Shown in pieces: positions 16,274-25,877 of a DNA stretch of 64,000 nucleotides. Origin of the DNA: Pleomorphomonas carboxyditropha (GTDB lineage: Bacteria; Pseudomonadota; Alphaproteobacteria; Rhizobiales; Pleomorphomonadaceae). The translations under genes were made by a program, and so were the position numbers. The DNA is taken from NCBI RefSeq assembly GCF_002770725.1, contig NZ_NQVN01000003.1, positions 62,001-126,000 on the forward strand, written 5' to 3'. The notes below the pieces were generated by a model that was not told the DNA's origin, made no database searches, and worked only from the letters and a program-made list of their open reading frames with translations. The stretch's first letter is position 1. Every line of letters starts with the position of its first letter.

Positions 16274-16824
16274 ACCGCATCCTCGTCGCCGCGACTGCGG
16301 CGCTGCTGGCCACCACCGCAGACGCGCAGGACCGCGGCCCCGTTACCAAGAACAGTTCCCCGCCGCTGATCGTGGTCGAGGACAAAGGCGGCACCTCGGC
16401 GCTGCCGTACTACCGGGCCTTGAATCCGCAGGATGCGCAGCCCGGTCAGCCAGCCACGCCGCAAACCAAGCCGCGCATTGGCGGCCCGGCCGAAGCCGAG
16501 GCGGCCATGCTGCCGGTGCGCTCGATGCGGCTGACACCCGGCGACGAGCCGCGCCGCGTGATCCGCGCGCCGGGCCTGACGCCGCTGTTCCTGATCGGCG
16601 ACGACGACCGCTCACGAGCCTGGCTCCAACGACGGGGCAAGGACTTGCAGGCGCTACGCGCCGTGGGCTTGGTGGTCAACGTGGCGACGCCCGAAGCCCT
16701 GGCCGCGTTGCGTCGCCTCGCACCGGGCTTGATGCTGTCGCCGGCCTCGGGCGACGAGCTGGCGCAGCGCTTGGGGCTCAAGCACTACCCGGTGCTGATC
16801 ACCGCCACCGGCATCGAGCCCTGA
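16270..16824 (+). CDS. TIGR03765 family ICE protein (exported)
   Basis: The 184-residue protein carries a signal peptide (ending TTADA near residue 19). It matches the PFL_4695/TIGR03765 family by PPLIVVEDKGGTSALPYYRAL and the C-terminal block SGDELAQRLGLKHYPVLIT, which resembles the TrbC/thioredoxin-like domain of F-type systems. It overlaps the transglycosylase gene by four bases and precedes traD. It is likely periplasmic. Confidence 0.84.
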   Translation: MNRILVAATAALLATTADAQDRGPVTKNSSPPLIVVEDKGGTSALPYYRALNPQDAQPGQPATPQTKPRIGGPAEAEAAMLPVRSMRLTPGDEPRRVIRAPGLTPLFLIGDDDRSRAWLQRRGKDLQALRAVGLVVNVATPEALAALRRLAPGLMLSPASGDELAQRLGLKHYPVLITATGIEP

Positions 16825-16844
16825 CGTGACGTGAAGCACCCGCC

Positions 16845-19004
16845 ATGCCCCAGTCCCAAGCCGTCGAAGTCTTGCTGCGGCCAGCGGTGGAGCTATACAC
16901 CGTCGCGGTCTGTGCGGGCGCCGCGTTTCTGTGCCTGGTGGCCCCGTGGTCGCTCGCGCTGAGTCCCTTGCTGGGCCTGGGCAGCGCGCTCGCTTTCCTC
17001 ACCTTCGGCGCGCTGCGCTTTCGCGACGCCTGGGCCATCCTGCGCTACCGGCGCAACATCCGGCGCCTGCCGCGCTACGTGATGACCAGCCGCGACGTGC
17101 CGGTCAGCCAGCAGCGGCTGTTCGTCGGCCGGGGCTTCCACTGGGACCAGCGTCACACGCACCGACTGATGCAGACGTATCGGTCGGAGTTCCGTCGCTA
17201 CGTGGAGCCGACGGCAATCTATCGGATGGCACGGCGCATGGAAGAGCGCCTGGAGTTCGCGCCGTACCCGTTGTCCAAGATGGCGAAGGCCCTGGCCTGG
17301 GACAGCCCGCTGAACCCGGCGCGGCCGCTGCCGCCGGTGGGCGGCCTGCCGCGGCTGCACGGCATCGAGCCGCACGAGGTCGACGTCACCCTGCCGTTGG
17401 CCGAGCGCGTCGGCCACAGCTTGGTGTTAGGCACCACGCGCGTCGGCAAGACCCGCCTGGCCGAGCTGTTCATCACGCAGGACATCCGGCGCAAGGTCAA
17501 TGGACAGCACGAGGTCGTGATCGTCTTCGATCCCAAGGGCGATGCGGATCTGTTGAAGCGCATGTACGTGGAGGCCAAGCGCGCCGGACGCGAAGGCGAG
17601 TTCTACGTTTTCCACCTGGGCTGGCCGGACATCAGCGCCCGCTACAACGCGGTGGGCCGCTTCGGACGCATCTCGGAAGTTGCCACGCGCATCGCCGGCC
17701 AGCTTTCCGGTGAAGGCAACAGCGCGGCGTTCCGCGAGTTCGCCTGGCGCTTCGTCAACATCATCGCGCGGGCGTTGGTCGAGCTGGGGCAGCGGCCCGA
17801 CTACCTGCTGATCCAGCGCCATGTCATCAACATCGATGCGCTGTTCATCGAGTACGCCCAGCACTACTTCGCCCGGAACGAGCCCAAGGCCTGGGAGGTC
17901 ATCGTCCAGCTCGAAGCCAAGCTGAACGACAAGAACATCCCGCGCAACATGATCGGCCGCGAGAAGCGCGTCGTCGCGCTGGAGCAGTACCTGTCGCAGG
18001 TGCGCATCTACGACCCTGTGCTCGACGGCCTGCGCAGCGCGGTGCGCTACGACAGGACGTACTTCGACAAGATCGTCGCATCGCTCCTACCGCTGCTGGA
18101 GAAGCTGACCACCGGCAAGATCGCGCAGTTGCTGGCGCCGAACTATTCGGACCTCGCCGACCCACGCCCGATCTTCGACTGGATGCAGATCATCAGGAAG
18201 CGGGCCGTGGTCTATGTCGGCCTCGATGCACTGTCGGACGCGGAAGTCGCGGCGGCGGTCGGCAATTCGATGTTCTCCGACCTCGTATCCGTCGCGGGTC
18301 ACATCTACAAGTTCGGCATCGACGACGGCCTGCCGGGTGCCGCGACGGGCATCAAGGTGCCCATCAACGTCCATGCCGACGAGTTCAACGAACTCATGGG
18401 CGACGAGTTCATACCCATGGTCAACAAGGGCGGCGGCGCGGGCGTCCAGGTCACGGCCTACACGCAGACCCTCTCGGACATCGAGGCACGCATCGGCAAC
18501 CGCGCGAAGGCGGGCCAGGTGGTGGGCAACTTCAACAACCTGTTCATGCTGCGCGTGCGCGAGACCGCCACGGCCGAACTGCTGACGCGGCAACTGCCCA
18601 AGGTCGAGGTCTACACGACGACGGTGATGAGCGGCGCCACCGACAGCTCGGACCCGACCGGCAACACCGCCTTCACCTCCAACACGCAGGACCGCATCAG
18701 CAGCAACAGCGTGCCGCTGATTGAACCGGCGCACGTGGTCGGGCTGCCCAAGGGCCAGTGCTTTGCACTGATCGAGGGCGGGCACCTCTGGAAGGTGCGC
18801 ATGCCCTTGCCGGCGCCCGACCCCGACGAGGCCATGCCCAAGGATTTGCAGGAGCTGGCCGGCTACATGCGCCAGCACTACGTCGAGGCCGGCGATTGGT
18901 GGGACAACAATGGGCTTCCCGGACTGCAGGACCAAGCACTGCCCGACGACTTGCTCGCCGACTTCAAGCAGATGGCCAGCGCGGATGAAGGGGCCACGGC
19001 ATGA
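16845..19004 (+). CDS. traD: Type IV coupling protein TraD (TIGR03743, SXT/TOL type)
   Basis: The 719-residue protein has two hydrophobic segments near the N-terminus (about 20-55), then a VirD4/TraD ATPase core with Walker A GTTRVGKT near residue 195 and the following IVFDPKGDADLL. A conserved AVVYVGLDAL segment lies near 452 and HADEFNELMGDEF near 505. It couples the relaxosome to the secretion channel at the inner membrane. Its length fits the family. It overlaps the next gene by four bases. Confidence 0.92.
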   Translation: MPQSQAVEVLLRPAVELYTVAVCAGAAFLCLVAPWSLALSPLLGLGSALAFLTFGALRFRDAWAILRYRRNIRRLPRYVMTSRDVPVSQQRLFVGRGFHWDQRHTHRLMQTYRSEFRRYVEPTAIYRMARRMEERLEFAPYPLSKMAKALAWDSPLNPARPLPPVGGLPRLHGIEPHEVDVTLPLAERVGHSLVLGTTRVGKTRLAELFITQDIRRKVNGQHEVVIVFDPKGDADLLKRMYVEAKRAGREGEFYVFHLGWPDISARYNAVGRFGRISEVATRIAGQLSGEGNSAAFREFAWRFVNIIARALVELGQRPDYLLIQRHVINIDALFIEYAQHYFARNEPKAWEVIVQLEAKLNDKNIPRNMIGREKRVVALEQYLSQVRIYDPVLDGLRSAVRYDRTYFDKIVASLLPLLEKLTTGKIAQLLAPNYSDLADPRPIFDWMQIIRKRAVVYVGLDALSDAEVAAAVGNSMFSDLVSVAGHIYKFGIDDGLPGAATGIKVPINVHADEFNELMGDEFIPMVNKGGGAGVQVTAYTQTLSDIEARIGNRAKAGQVVGNFNNLFMLRVRETATAELLTRQLPKVEVYTTTVMSGATDSSDPTGNTAFTSNTQDRISSNSVPLIEPAHVVGLPKGQCFALIEGGHLWKVRMPLPAPDPDEAMPKDLQELAGYMRQHYVEAGDWWDNNGLPGLQDQALPDDLLADFKQMASADEGATA

Positions 19005-19750
19005 GCGACCCCGCCGTCGCCGTCCAGCGCCAGCAGGTTCGCCAGCAGGGCCTGATCGCAGGCCTCATCACGCTGCCGTTCCGGCTGTTCGGGGTGTTGG
19101 CCGGTTCGCTGGTGCTGTGCATCGCGATCGAGTGCATCGGCATGCACTTCTTCTGGCCCGAGCAGGGCTGGCGCCATGCGCAGGGCATGCTGAACTACGA
19201 GCTGTCGCAGGTCTCGGAGCATTTCACGCAAAGCGTGCTGGTGCAGGAGCCGGGGCGCAGCGCCCTCCAGCTCGTCGAGTGGGCCTACCAAGGACTGTTC
19301 GTGAAAACGGGCCTGCTGGACTGGATACGCGACGCGGCGGCGCAATCGCGTGCCGGCGCGCGCAGCCAGGCGCAGGACTTCCGCTACTACATCGGTCAGC
19401 TCTACGTGCATGTCGAGAGCTACCTGATCGCCTCGGCGTACACAGTGCTGGTGTTCCTCGTGCGGCTGCTGGTGCTGGTCCTGACCTTGCCGCTGTTCCT
19501 GATGGCGGCCTTCACCGGCCTGGTGGACGGGCTCGTGCGCCGCGACGTGCGCGGCTTCGGCGCCGGCCGCGAATCGGGCTTCGTCTACCACCGGGCGAGA
19601 GCCAGCCTGATGCCGCTGGCGGTGCTGCCCTGGGTCACTTACCTCGCGCTGCCGGTCAGCGTGCATCCGCTGCTGATCCTGCTGCCCAGCGCGGCGCTGC
19701 TCGGCGTCGCGGTGTGCATCGCGTCGGCGACGTTCAAGAAGTATCTGTGA
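19001..19750 (+). CDS. TIGR03747 family ICE inner-membrane protein
   Basis: The 249-residue protein has about four membrane segments: residues 22-45, 140-170 and two near 205-245. It matches the PFL_4697/TIGR03747 family that always follows traD in this ICE class and is likely part of the coupling complex or its membrane scaffold. Its stop codon is the last base of the conserved conjugation run before the CBASS island begins, which marks the insertion point. Confidence 0.84.
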   Translation: MSDPAVAVQRQQVRQQGLIAGLITLPFRLFGVLAGSLVLCIAIECIGMHFFWPEQGWRHAQGMLNYELSQVSEHFTQSVLVQEPGRSALQLVEWAYQGLFVKTGLLDWIRDAAAQSRAGARSQAQDFRYYIGQLYVHVESYLIASAYTVLVFLVRLLVLVLTLPLFLMAAFTGLVDGLVRRDVRGFGAGRESGFVYHRARASLMPLAVLPWVTYLALPVSVHPLLILLPSAALLGVAVCIASATFKKYL

Positions 19751-19885
19751 AAGCGGTTCAAGATAATCTCCGTCTCACTCTTCATGGCGACTCATCGACA
19801 CCAAACATCTTTTGACCTTTGACACTGCATCCACCCTACATCTTCGAGGCCATGTGGCCACTCAGACACACGAACGCAAATGGCC

Positions 19886-20755
19886 TCAGCGGCGCCTGCT
19901 GCGTCCCGGCCACGGTAGCTGCCCAGTGAGTTCAGCCAAGCCACCGTCGTCCTCGACGCGTACACCGAAGCGGTTCACTTCGACCTCAGGTAAATCGTCG
20001 CTGTCGAACCAGAGCAGCGAGGTCGTGGTGTCAGTACGTGCGTAGTGCCTGGAGAGTTCCCAGAGATCGAGGCCCTTTTCCCAGTTGTCGAACCAGATGT
20101 CTTGTGCAACCTCATCTGTGTCGGCAGCACTGCTGCCTGAAGAACGGAGACGGTGAGCCACAGAGCCGACAGGAATGGCAGACCTGGGAGATATCCAAGC
20201 CCCAGCCTGTCGCAAACTGGTGGAGCGTGCCGCGTAGCGCACTGCACCGCGCTCCATGGTGACGAAGGCGCAAGGGATGTCGCTGAGGGAGGCGAACCGC
20301 GACGCAGCGGCGGGAAATGATGTGCTGAAAAGCGCCGCCATGCCCTGGATCAGCTCCAGCGAAGGTTCTTCCTTGGGCACAAGCGATAGCCATTGCTGAT
20401 ACGGCATCAGCAACTCGGCGGCGAAAGTGTCGCATGCGATTTCGTTCGGATGCCGCTTCGCATAGGACCAGGACGGCACCTCTTCGTGGCTCGATTCCAG
20501 CGCAAGGACGATATGCGCAATTTCGTGGCAGATGGTGAAGCGTTGGCGTTCTTCTGTCTCCAGCGAATTCACCGTGATCACGTGCTTGCCATTCGGCTTG
20601 GTGATCGTGTAGCCGGACTCCCCCTCACTAAGCTCCTCTTTCTTGACTTTGGCGTTGGCCGCGACCACATAGGGCGTCAGGTCTTCTCGGATGCCGGACA
20701 CATCAACCTTCGCAACAAAGGCCCGTGCTTTCTGTGTGACATCCGCTTCATCCAT
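19886..20755 (-). CDS. capP: ImmA/IrrE-type metallopeptidase, CapP-like CBASS activator
   Basis: The 289-residue protein has the zinc motif HEIAH at residues 77-81 and a downstream glutamate in NEIACDTFAAELLMP (E105). This is the ImmA/IrrE (DUF955) pattern. The C-terminal half (about 150-289) is a separate sensor-like domain. It lies two bases after an HTH repressor gene and diverges from a CBASS operon, the arrangement of the described CapH-CapP module, in which CapP cuts the CapH repressor upon DNA damage. The assignment rests on gene order, the motif and size. A generic XRE-ImmA pair is the alternative. Confidence 0.8.
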   Translation of the reverse strand: MDEADVTQKARAFVAKVDVSGIREDLTPYVVAANAKVKKEELSEGESGYTITKPNGKHVITVNSLETEERQRFTICHEIAHIVLALESSHEEVPSWSYAKRHPNEIACDTFAAELLMPYQQWLSLVPKEEPSLELIQGMAALFSTSFPAAASRFASLSDIPCAFVTMERGAVRYAARSTSLRQAGAWISPRSAIPVGSVAHRLRSSGSSAADTDEVAQDIWFDNWEKGLDLWELSRHYARTDTTTSLLWFDSDDLPEVEVNRFGVRVEDDGGLAELTGQLPWPGRSRRR

Positions 20756-20757
20756 AT

Positions 20758-21144
20758 TCAGTCATCCTCGTCCTCGAATGCTCGCTGTATCCGGGCGATC
20801 AGTGTCGCGGGATCGGGCCTTGTATTTCCACGATGCCTCACGCCTGCTGCAGCCGAAAAGATGTCGATGCTGATGGAAGGATCGTTCAGCACGAATTCAA
20901 CAAGGCGGGGATCGGCCTCCGCATGGTCGACAAGCCACATCACCAGCGCAGCATCTCTTTCACCTGGTTTGAGAACCTTCAGCAGCTTCTCGACTAAGTC
21001 CACTGACGGATTTGTCTTTTCGCCGGACTCCAGCCGGTGGACATAGGCATGGTCCACCGAAGACAGTTGACCGATTTCGCGCAATGAGAGGGTTCTGCGC
21101 TCGCGTAGCGTCTTGAGGGCGACGCCCAGGCCTGTTTGTGACAT
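20758..21144 (-). CDS. capH: XRE-family repressor, CapH-like
   Basis: The 128-residue protein has an N-terminal Cro/CI helix-turn-helix (residues 8-60, with SLREIGQLSSVDHAYVHRLESGEKTNPS) and a C-terminal helical part that could dimerise or be the CapP target. The ATG at 21144 has AAGGA nine bases upstream. A longer frame upstream runs through the promoter region and is rejected. It is co-transcribed with the CapP-like protease and faces the CBASS genes across a 276-base gap that contains inverted GTTGTC sites, so it probably represses both units. Confidence 0.78.
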   Translation of the reverse strand: MSQTGLGVALKTLRERRTLSLREIGQLSSVDHAYVHRLESGEKTNPSVDLVEKLLKVLKPGERDAALVMWLVDHAEADPRLVEFVLNDPSISIDIFSAAAGVRHRGNTRPDPATLIARIQRAFEDEDD

Positions 21145-21170
21145 CCGTTCCGTTCCTTGTGGCTGCGGCG

Positions 21171-21341
21171 GACAACGGTGTGTGTCCGGTCCGAAGCAGT
21201 TGCGTTCTGCGGCACCAATCCCACCATTTGCAGCTTGGCACCAAGTCTGATACATTGTTGTCCAGCCAGACAACAGAAGTGAGTTCTACGACTGCAGCAA
21301 GTTGATTTGGCTTGACTCGCCCGTTGTCTGCAAGAGCAACG
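21171..21341. promoter_or_regulatory. Divergent control region with GTTGTC half-sites (candidate CapH operators)
   Basis: An inverted repeat at 21256-21275 has arms TGTTGTC and GACAACA separated by six bases. The same half-site occurs again as GACAACG at 21171-21177 and CGTTGTC at 21322-21328. A further CAACG at 21337-21341 makes an imperfect pair with the last one. These sites flank the probable start points of the capH-capP and CBASS transcripts. No strong sigma-70 promoter is evident on the CBASS side. Confidence 0.5.
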
Positions 21342-21420
21342 AATTTTGCTTCAACCGGTGGTCATTGGCAACCCGGCCGGCTGGCCGGGGTCTCGATGGT
21401 TCAACTTTAGGAAATTCGCC

Positions 21421-21645
21421 ATGACAGGCAAAAATCAGCATGTAGTTCCTCACCAGGACGGTTGGGCCGTCAAGGGTGCCGGCAATCAACGGGCAACCTC
21501 CGTGCACGATACGCAGCAGCAGGCCATTGACGCGGCGCGGGACATCGCACGCAACCAGCAGTCCGAACTGGTCATCCACCGTCCGGACGGTCGCATCCGT
21601 GACAAGGACAGCCACGGTAACGACTCCTTCCCGCCGAAGGGCTGA
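21421..21645 (+). CDS. DUF2188 family small protein at the head of the CBASS operon
   Basis: The 74-residue protein matches DUF2188: HVVPHQDGWAVKGAGNQRA, then QQQAIDAARDIARNQQSELVIHRPDGRIRDKDSHGND. The family is a small beta-rich fold of unknown function. The ATG at 21421 follows AGGAAA. The next gene starts five bases after its stop, so it is the first gene of the CBASS transcript. Whether it belongs to the defence system or is a passenger is unclear. It is not a standard CBASS component that I know. Confidence 0.75.
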   Translation: MTGKNQHVVPHQDGWAVKGAGNQRATSVHDTQQQAIDAARDIARNQQSELVIHRPDGRIRDKDSHGNDSFPPKG

Positions 21646-21650
21646 GTGCC

Positions 21651-22652
21651 ATGATGGGCGTGCCCACCTACCATGTGCTCGCCCTGTCTGGGGGCGGCTA
21701 TCGCGGCTTGTACACAGCGACGGTTCTTGCCGAGCTTGAAGCCGTGCTAGGCCGCCCCATCGCTTCTCACTTCGACCTGATCTGCGGCACCTCTGCAGGC
21801 GGGATGCTGGCCTTGGGGCTGGCCGCGGAAATCCCCGCCATTGAACTCAAAGCCTTGTTCGAACGACAGGGCTCCCGCATCTTTGGTTGCCGAAGTCTCG
21901 CTCGGCGCCTTCTGGGCTTCTGGTTGACCGCCAAGCACGACTCCGCAGGGTTGCGGGGCGTGCTGACCGAGCGCTTTCAAGACGCCACGATCGGCAACTT
22001 GAAGCACCGCGTTCTCGTGCCAGCCGTCAACTACTCGACGGGGCGCGGCCAGTTCTTCAAAACGCCTCACCATCCCTCATTTGAGATGGACCACCGCATG
22101 AGGATCGTGGATGTGGCGTTGGCGACCGCCGCTGCGCCCGTTTACTTTCCGCTAGCGCGCAACGATCGTGGCGTCTTTGCGGATGGAGGACTGGTCGGCA
22201 ATGCGCCAGGACTGTTCGGGCTGCACGAAGTCAATACGTTCCTCGCGCCGAAACAGAATGCACTGGTCCGGGTGCTGTCCATCGGCACGATGACGATCGG
22301 TGCAACCGTCCGTGGCGGCGCCAGCCTCGACCGCGGATTCGGCAAGTGGCGCGGAGGGCTGTTCGATCTGGTGATCTCTGCCCAGGAGTCGTCGGTGGAC
22401 TACATGCTGCGCCAGTCGTTGGGTAGCAACTACTTCCAGATCGACGACAAGGCCACGCCCGATCAAAGCAAGGACGTAAAGGCGCTGGACCGGGTTTCCA
22501 TCGGCGCCACGAATACGCTGAAGGACCGCGGCAATCATGCAGCGCAGCGCGCGCTTGGCGACCCTCTTTTCCAACCGTTTCGAGCGCACCAGGCCGGCGC
22601 ACCCACCTTCTATCACGGCCCCAACAAGAATGTGCCGGAGGCCGAATGCTGA
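21651..22652 (+). CDS. capV: CapV-like patatin phospholipase, CBASS effector
   Basis: The 333-residue protein has the full patatin signature. The oxyanion loop is GGGYRG (residues 14-19), the nucleophile serine is S48 in GTSAG, and the dyad aspartate is D178 in DGG. In VSP-1-type CBASS, CapV binds 3',3'-cGAMP made by DncV and destroys the inner membrane, killing the infected cell. Gene order with the DncV-like synthase downstream supports this. Start at 21651 or 21654 (two adjacent ATGs) after GAAGG. It overlaps the next gene by seven bases. Confidence 0.92.
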   Translation: MMGVPTYHVLALSGGGYRGLYTATVLAELEAVLGRPIASHFDLICGTSAGGMLALGLAAEIPAIELKALFERQGSRIFGCRSLARRLLGFWLTAKHDSAGLRGVLTERFQDATIGNLKHRVLVPAVNYSTGRGQFFKTPHHPSFEMDHRMRIVDVALATAAAPVYFPLARNDRGVFADGGLVGNAPGLFGLHEVNTFLAPKQNALVRVLSIGTMTIGATVRGGASLDRGFGKWRGGLFDLVISAQESSVDYMLRQSLGSNYFQIDDKATPDQSKDVKALDRVSIGATNTLKDRGNHAAQRALGDPLFQPFRAHQAGAPTFYHGPNKNVPEAEC

Positions 22653-23788
22653 ACCTGAGCCCGCTTTTCTTTACCACCGTCGATGACGAATCCTGCATGC
22701 ATGACGAGCTGGATCTGTCGCCCGAGCAACGAGCCTGGATCGCCAGCGCCCGAAATGATGTCAGGAACTGCCTTCGCACCGGAATTCCGCGCGTGCTGCG
22801 CGAACGCGGGTACACGGACGACGTGCCGCAGCCACGCTTCTTCACGCAAGGATCGTGGGCGTACAAGACCTTGAACGGCCCGGCACAACGGCCCCAGCAG
22901 GCGGATGTCGATGATGGTTGCTATCTGCCGTTGAGTTTTGTCTCGCAGACGAAGCGTCCCAGCAGGGCCACAACGGTGTTCTTTGCAGCTGCTGAAGAAG
23001 CCTTGAGGCTGTTGGTCGAGGAGAAGCACTGGAAGCTTGTCACCGACAAGCCGACATGCATCCGGATTGTCATTGCGGCCTATGCCCACATCGACATTCC
23101 GTTGTACGCCATCCCCGACGAAGAATTCGTCACGCTCGCGAAAGCCTCGATGGAGCGATACGGCTATGACTCGCTGACGGAGGCGGTGAACATGGCAGAG
23201 CGGGATGCCTGGACGGCATTGCCCGCTGATAAAGTGCTCCTGGCTCACCGCGAGTGCAACTGGATGCCCTCCGACCCCAGGCCTGTGAAGGAATGGTTTT
23301 TGGGCGAGGTGGAGGCCAAGGGCGAACAGTTCCGCCGCGTGATTCGCTACTTGAAGGCGTTTCGCGATTGGCGGTGGTCGAGCGGTGGACCGGCTTCGAT
23401 TCTGTTGATGGCCGCTGCGGCTCCGCTATTCGAGAAGCGGGATCGGCGCGACGACCTGGCGTTGCTGGATGTCGTCGCGGCATTGCCGGCCCGGCTGCGC
23501 GCGGGGGTGAACAACCCCGTTGATGAGTCGGAGTCGCTTACTGCACGCCTTGGTAAAGAGGGCGTCGAAGAGGCTGCGAAAGCGTTCGAAGCATTCGAAA
23601 AAGTGCTGCGCGGAGCCACCAACGCCGGCAGCCCTTCACAGGCCTGCGTCTGGATGCAAGGCGAATTCGGTCCGCGTTTTCCGAACGAGCCGGACCGGGT
23701 CAAGGTGGTATCCGTTGTCGCCACCATTGCCGCAGCGCCGGCTACGGCTGGTCCGAGCGAATTGGTCGGGCGCACGAAGGCCGGATGA
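22646..23788 (+). CDS. dncV: DncV-like CD-NTase (cyclic dinucleotide synthase)
   Basis: The 380-residue protein has the nucleotidyltransferase core. GS lies at residues 69-70 ([11 protein letters not shown]), the metal aspartates are D87 and D89 in DVDDG, and a third is D150 in [10 protein letters not shown]. These blocks, with [10 protein letters not shown] and [11 protein letters not shown], closely follow Vibrio cholerae DncV, so a clade A enzyme making 3',3'-cGAMP is expected. The C-terminus ends in glycine (TKAG), as required for conjugation by Cap2. It overlaps capV and cap2 by a few bases each. Confidence 0.92.
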   Translation: MLNLSPLFFTTVDDESCMHDELDLSPEQRAWIASARNDVRNCLRTGIPRVLRERGYTDDVPQPRFFTQGSWAYKTLNGPAQRPQQADVDDGCYLPLSFVSQTKRPSRATTVFFAAAEEALRLLVEEKHWKLVTDKPTCIRIVIAAYAHIDIPLYAIPDEEFVTLAKASMERYGYDSLTEAVNMAERDAWTALPADKVLLAHRECNWMPSDPRPVKEWFLGEVEAKGEQFRRVIRYLKAFRDWRWSSGGPASILLMAAAAPLFEKRDRRDDLALLDVVAALPARLRAGVNNPVDESESLTARLGKEGVEEAAKAFEAFEKVLRGATNAGSPSQACVWMQGEFGPRFPNEPDRVKVVSVVATIAAAPATAGPSELVGRTKAG

Positions 23789-25413
23789 GCAGCGTCGCCG
23801 TGGTCTCCGATGTGGTCGAAGCCTTCAGGCTGCAAGGCTTCGAGTTTGTCGGCAAGACGGACGACGGCTGGTTCAAACTGAGGGGGCCGTTGATCCCGTG
23901 CGGCGCGGACGATGGCATTCCATGTGAGGTTCAGCTCGACCCTACCTTCTTCGACCTGCCTCGCATTCGGCTGCTCGAAATTCCGCCTGAACTGCCCAAT
24001 GCAGTTCCTCATCTTGGCGCGGAGGGCGGCCTTTGCTATCTGGCCAAGGGAACTGTCGTGCTGGACATCTACGATCCTGTAGGGCAGTCCTTGGCGTGCC
24101 TGCAACGGGCGGCAGCGGTGCTCGGGCAGATCTTGAAGGGCGAGATGATCGAAGATCTCGCCGAAGAGTTCTTTGCCTACTGGAACGGCTGGCTTTGTTT
24201 TGTGGACATGCAAGGCGAAGATCTGGGGCGACAAAACTGTATCGTTGCGCAAGCCAATGGGAATCCACTCTGGTTCATCACCGACAACGAAGATCGAACA
24301 ACAAGAAAGTTGCATTCACTCGGCTACCAGGTCACTGATAAAACGGTGCTGACATACCGGGTCAAGACCACCGCGCAACCCCGCCCACTAACCAGCCACT
24401 GGCCCCCCGAAACGGTGGGGGACGTCTTGGCTTGGCAAAGCACCCTGGACCCACGGTGTCGGCGCAAGATTCACGAACGAATCAAGGAAGGGCAAAGCAA
24501 AAAAGCAAATGGCGTCCTGATCATCATCGAATCGCCACTGATGACCTACGGCTTTGCCGTGCTCTTTGACCACCAAGTGAGTCAAAAGACCAAGCTTGCT
24601 GATCGCAGGGATTCGAGTTTTGGGCTGAAGGTAATGCCCGTCTCAGTGATCAGGATCGATGACCGGTATCTGGCCCAGCGCAACATCCCCAAGTCGAAAA
24701 CGTTGGCGGGGAAACGAATCGCACTTGTGGGTTGCGGCACGATCGGCGGATACCTCTCGGACATGCTGGTCAAGGCCGGGGCAGGATCATGCGGAGGGAA
24801 ACTCACGCTGGTGGATTTTGATGGCCTCCTTCCACAGAACATCGGACGGCATCGGCTCGGCTTCCCGGACCTGTTGTCGAACAAGGCTGAGGCGATGGCG
24901 AAGGAACTCAAGCGCTTGTCGCCAGGCGTCGAGGTTCATGCGCTCCCCGTGGACGTGAGACAGGCCCAACTGGGAAAGCTGGACCTACTCATCGATGCCA
25001 CCGGCGAAGAATCCCTCGGGCATTGGCTGTGCGGCCGCTACAGGGCTCCCACGCCCATGCTTTCTGTTTGGATCGAAGGGCCGGGAACGGCTGTGCGTGC
25101 GCTCCTGAGAACGAACGCATCGGGTGCGTGCTACCGATGCCTATGGCAGAGCCACAGAAGAGGCGAACTTCGCTCGACCATTGATGCTCTGCCTAACATC
25201 TTGGCAGGCCACGGGTGCGAGGGCTTGTATGTGCCATTTCCGGCTTCGGTGTCGGTGCAGGCAGCCAGCTTGGGTGCTGAGATGGCCCTTGATTGGGTCA
25301 AGGGCGTCCACTCTCCTGCATTGCGGACCCGGCTGATCGACCAGACCCATCATCTGGCCACGCCTGACTGCGATCCTCTGCGAGATCATGATTGCCCTCT
25401 ATGCAATTCCTAG
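23785..25413 (+). CDS. cap2: Cap2, E2-E1 fusion that conjugates the CD-NTase
   Basis: The 542-residue protein has an N-terminal E2-like domain with the candidate catalytic cysteine C84 (GGLCYL). A ThiF/E1 adenylation domain starts near residue 305, with the nucleotide loop [22 protein letters not shown] and IDATG. The E1 cysteine is in GACYRCLW near 448. CxxC pairs there and in CPLC at the C-terminus probably bind zinc. In type II CBASS, Cap2 attaches the C-terminus of the CD-NTase to target proteins and so primes cGAMP synthesis. Its ATG overlaps the dncV stop. Confidence 0.92.
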   Translation: MSSVAVVSDVVEAFRLQGFEFVGKTDDGWFKLRGPLIPCGADDGIPCEVQLDPTFFDLPRIRLLEIPPELPNAVPHLGAEGGLCYLAKGTVVLDIYDPVGQSLACLQRAAAVLGQILKGEMIEDLAEEFFAYWNGWLCFVDMQGEDLGRQNCIVAQANGNPLWFITDNEDRTTRKLHSLGYQVTDKTVLTYRVKTTAQPRPLTSHWPPETVGDVLAWQSTLDPRCRRKIHERIKEGQSKKANGVLIIIESPLMTYGFAVLFDHQVSQKTKLADRRDSSFGLKVMPVSVIRIDDRYLAQRNIPKSKTLAGKRIALVGCGTIGGYLSDMLVKAGAGSCGGKLTLVDFDGLLPQNIGRHRLGFPDLLSNKAEAMAKELKRLSPGVEVHALPVDVRQAQLGKLDLLIDATGEESLGHWLCGRYRAPTPMLSVWIEGPGTAVRALLRTNASGACYRCLWQSHRRGELRSTIDALPNILAGHGCEGLYVPFPASVSVQAASLGAEMALDWVKGVHSPALRTRLIDQTHHLATPDCDPLRDHDCPLCNS

Positions 25414-25877
25414 GGTCCTGGGCAACTGGCGACAAGAGCAGGTTGCTGCATTTTTCGACCCAGACGCTGGAGACATTCAGTCAGCATATCCAGGCTAGTG
25501 ATGCCGACTGCGAAGCGGGCGGACTCTTGCTTGGTTCTGTACATGGAGCCCATTTGCTCATTGAGCAGGCGACGGTTCCTACCGCGTGGGACAAGCGGTT
25601 TCGCTATCTGTTCGAGCGGATGCCGTTTGGTCATGAGGCTATTGCGTTGTCGCGATGGACGGCGAGTCAGGGAACTGTCCGCTATTTAGGCGAATGGCAT
25701 ACCCACCCGGAAGACCATCCCCAGCCTTCTAGCCTTGACAGATCTGAATGGACTTTGTTGGCAGCGCAGCGTCGGGACAAGCGGCCAGTGCTCGCTGTCA
25801 TCATCGGGCGTAGATCTCTGTATGCAGAGTTGGTGCCGAGATCAGGCGAAGGGTCGATATTCTTCCCCGTGGAGTAG
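25401..25877 (+). CDS. cap3: Cap3, JAMM/Mov34 deconjugating protease
   Basis: The 158-residue protein has a complete JAMM zinc motif. E38 lies in EAGGLLLG, H100 and H102 in HTHP, and D113 after seven residues and SSLD. Cap3 removes the CD-NTase from its conjugates and so limits the CBASS response. The ATG at 25401 lies inside the end of cap2 (13 bases overlap); a TTG nine bases upstream is an alternative. It is the last gene of the island. Confidence 0.92.
   Translation: MQFLGSWATGDKSRLLHFSTQTLETFSQHIQASDADCEAGGLLLGSVHGAHLLIEQATVPTAWDKRFRYLFERMPFGHEAIALSRWTASQGTVRYLGEWHTHPEDHPQPSSLDRSEWTLLAAQRRDKRPVLAVIIGRRSLYAELVPRSGEGSIFFPVE

Noticed and set aside
19751-19885. Insertion sequence or transposon ends around the CBASS island
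   Set aside because: No transposase gene and no matching inverted or direct repeats were found at either edge (19751-19885, 25878-26082).
21145-21273. A 43-codon N-terminal extension of the CapH-like repressor
   Set aside because: It would translate through the operator region, and the ATG at 21144 has a proper AAGGA site and begins the HTH family sequence.
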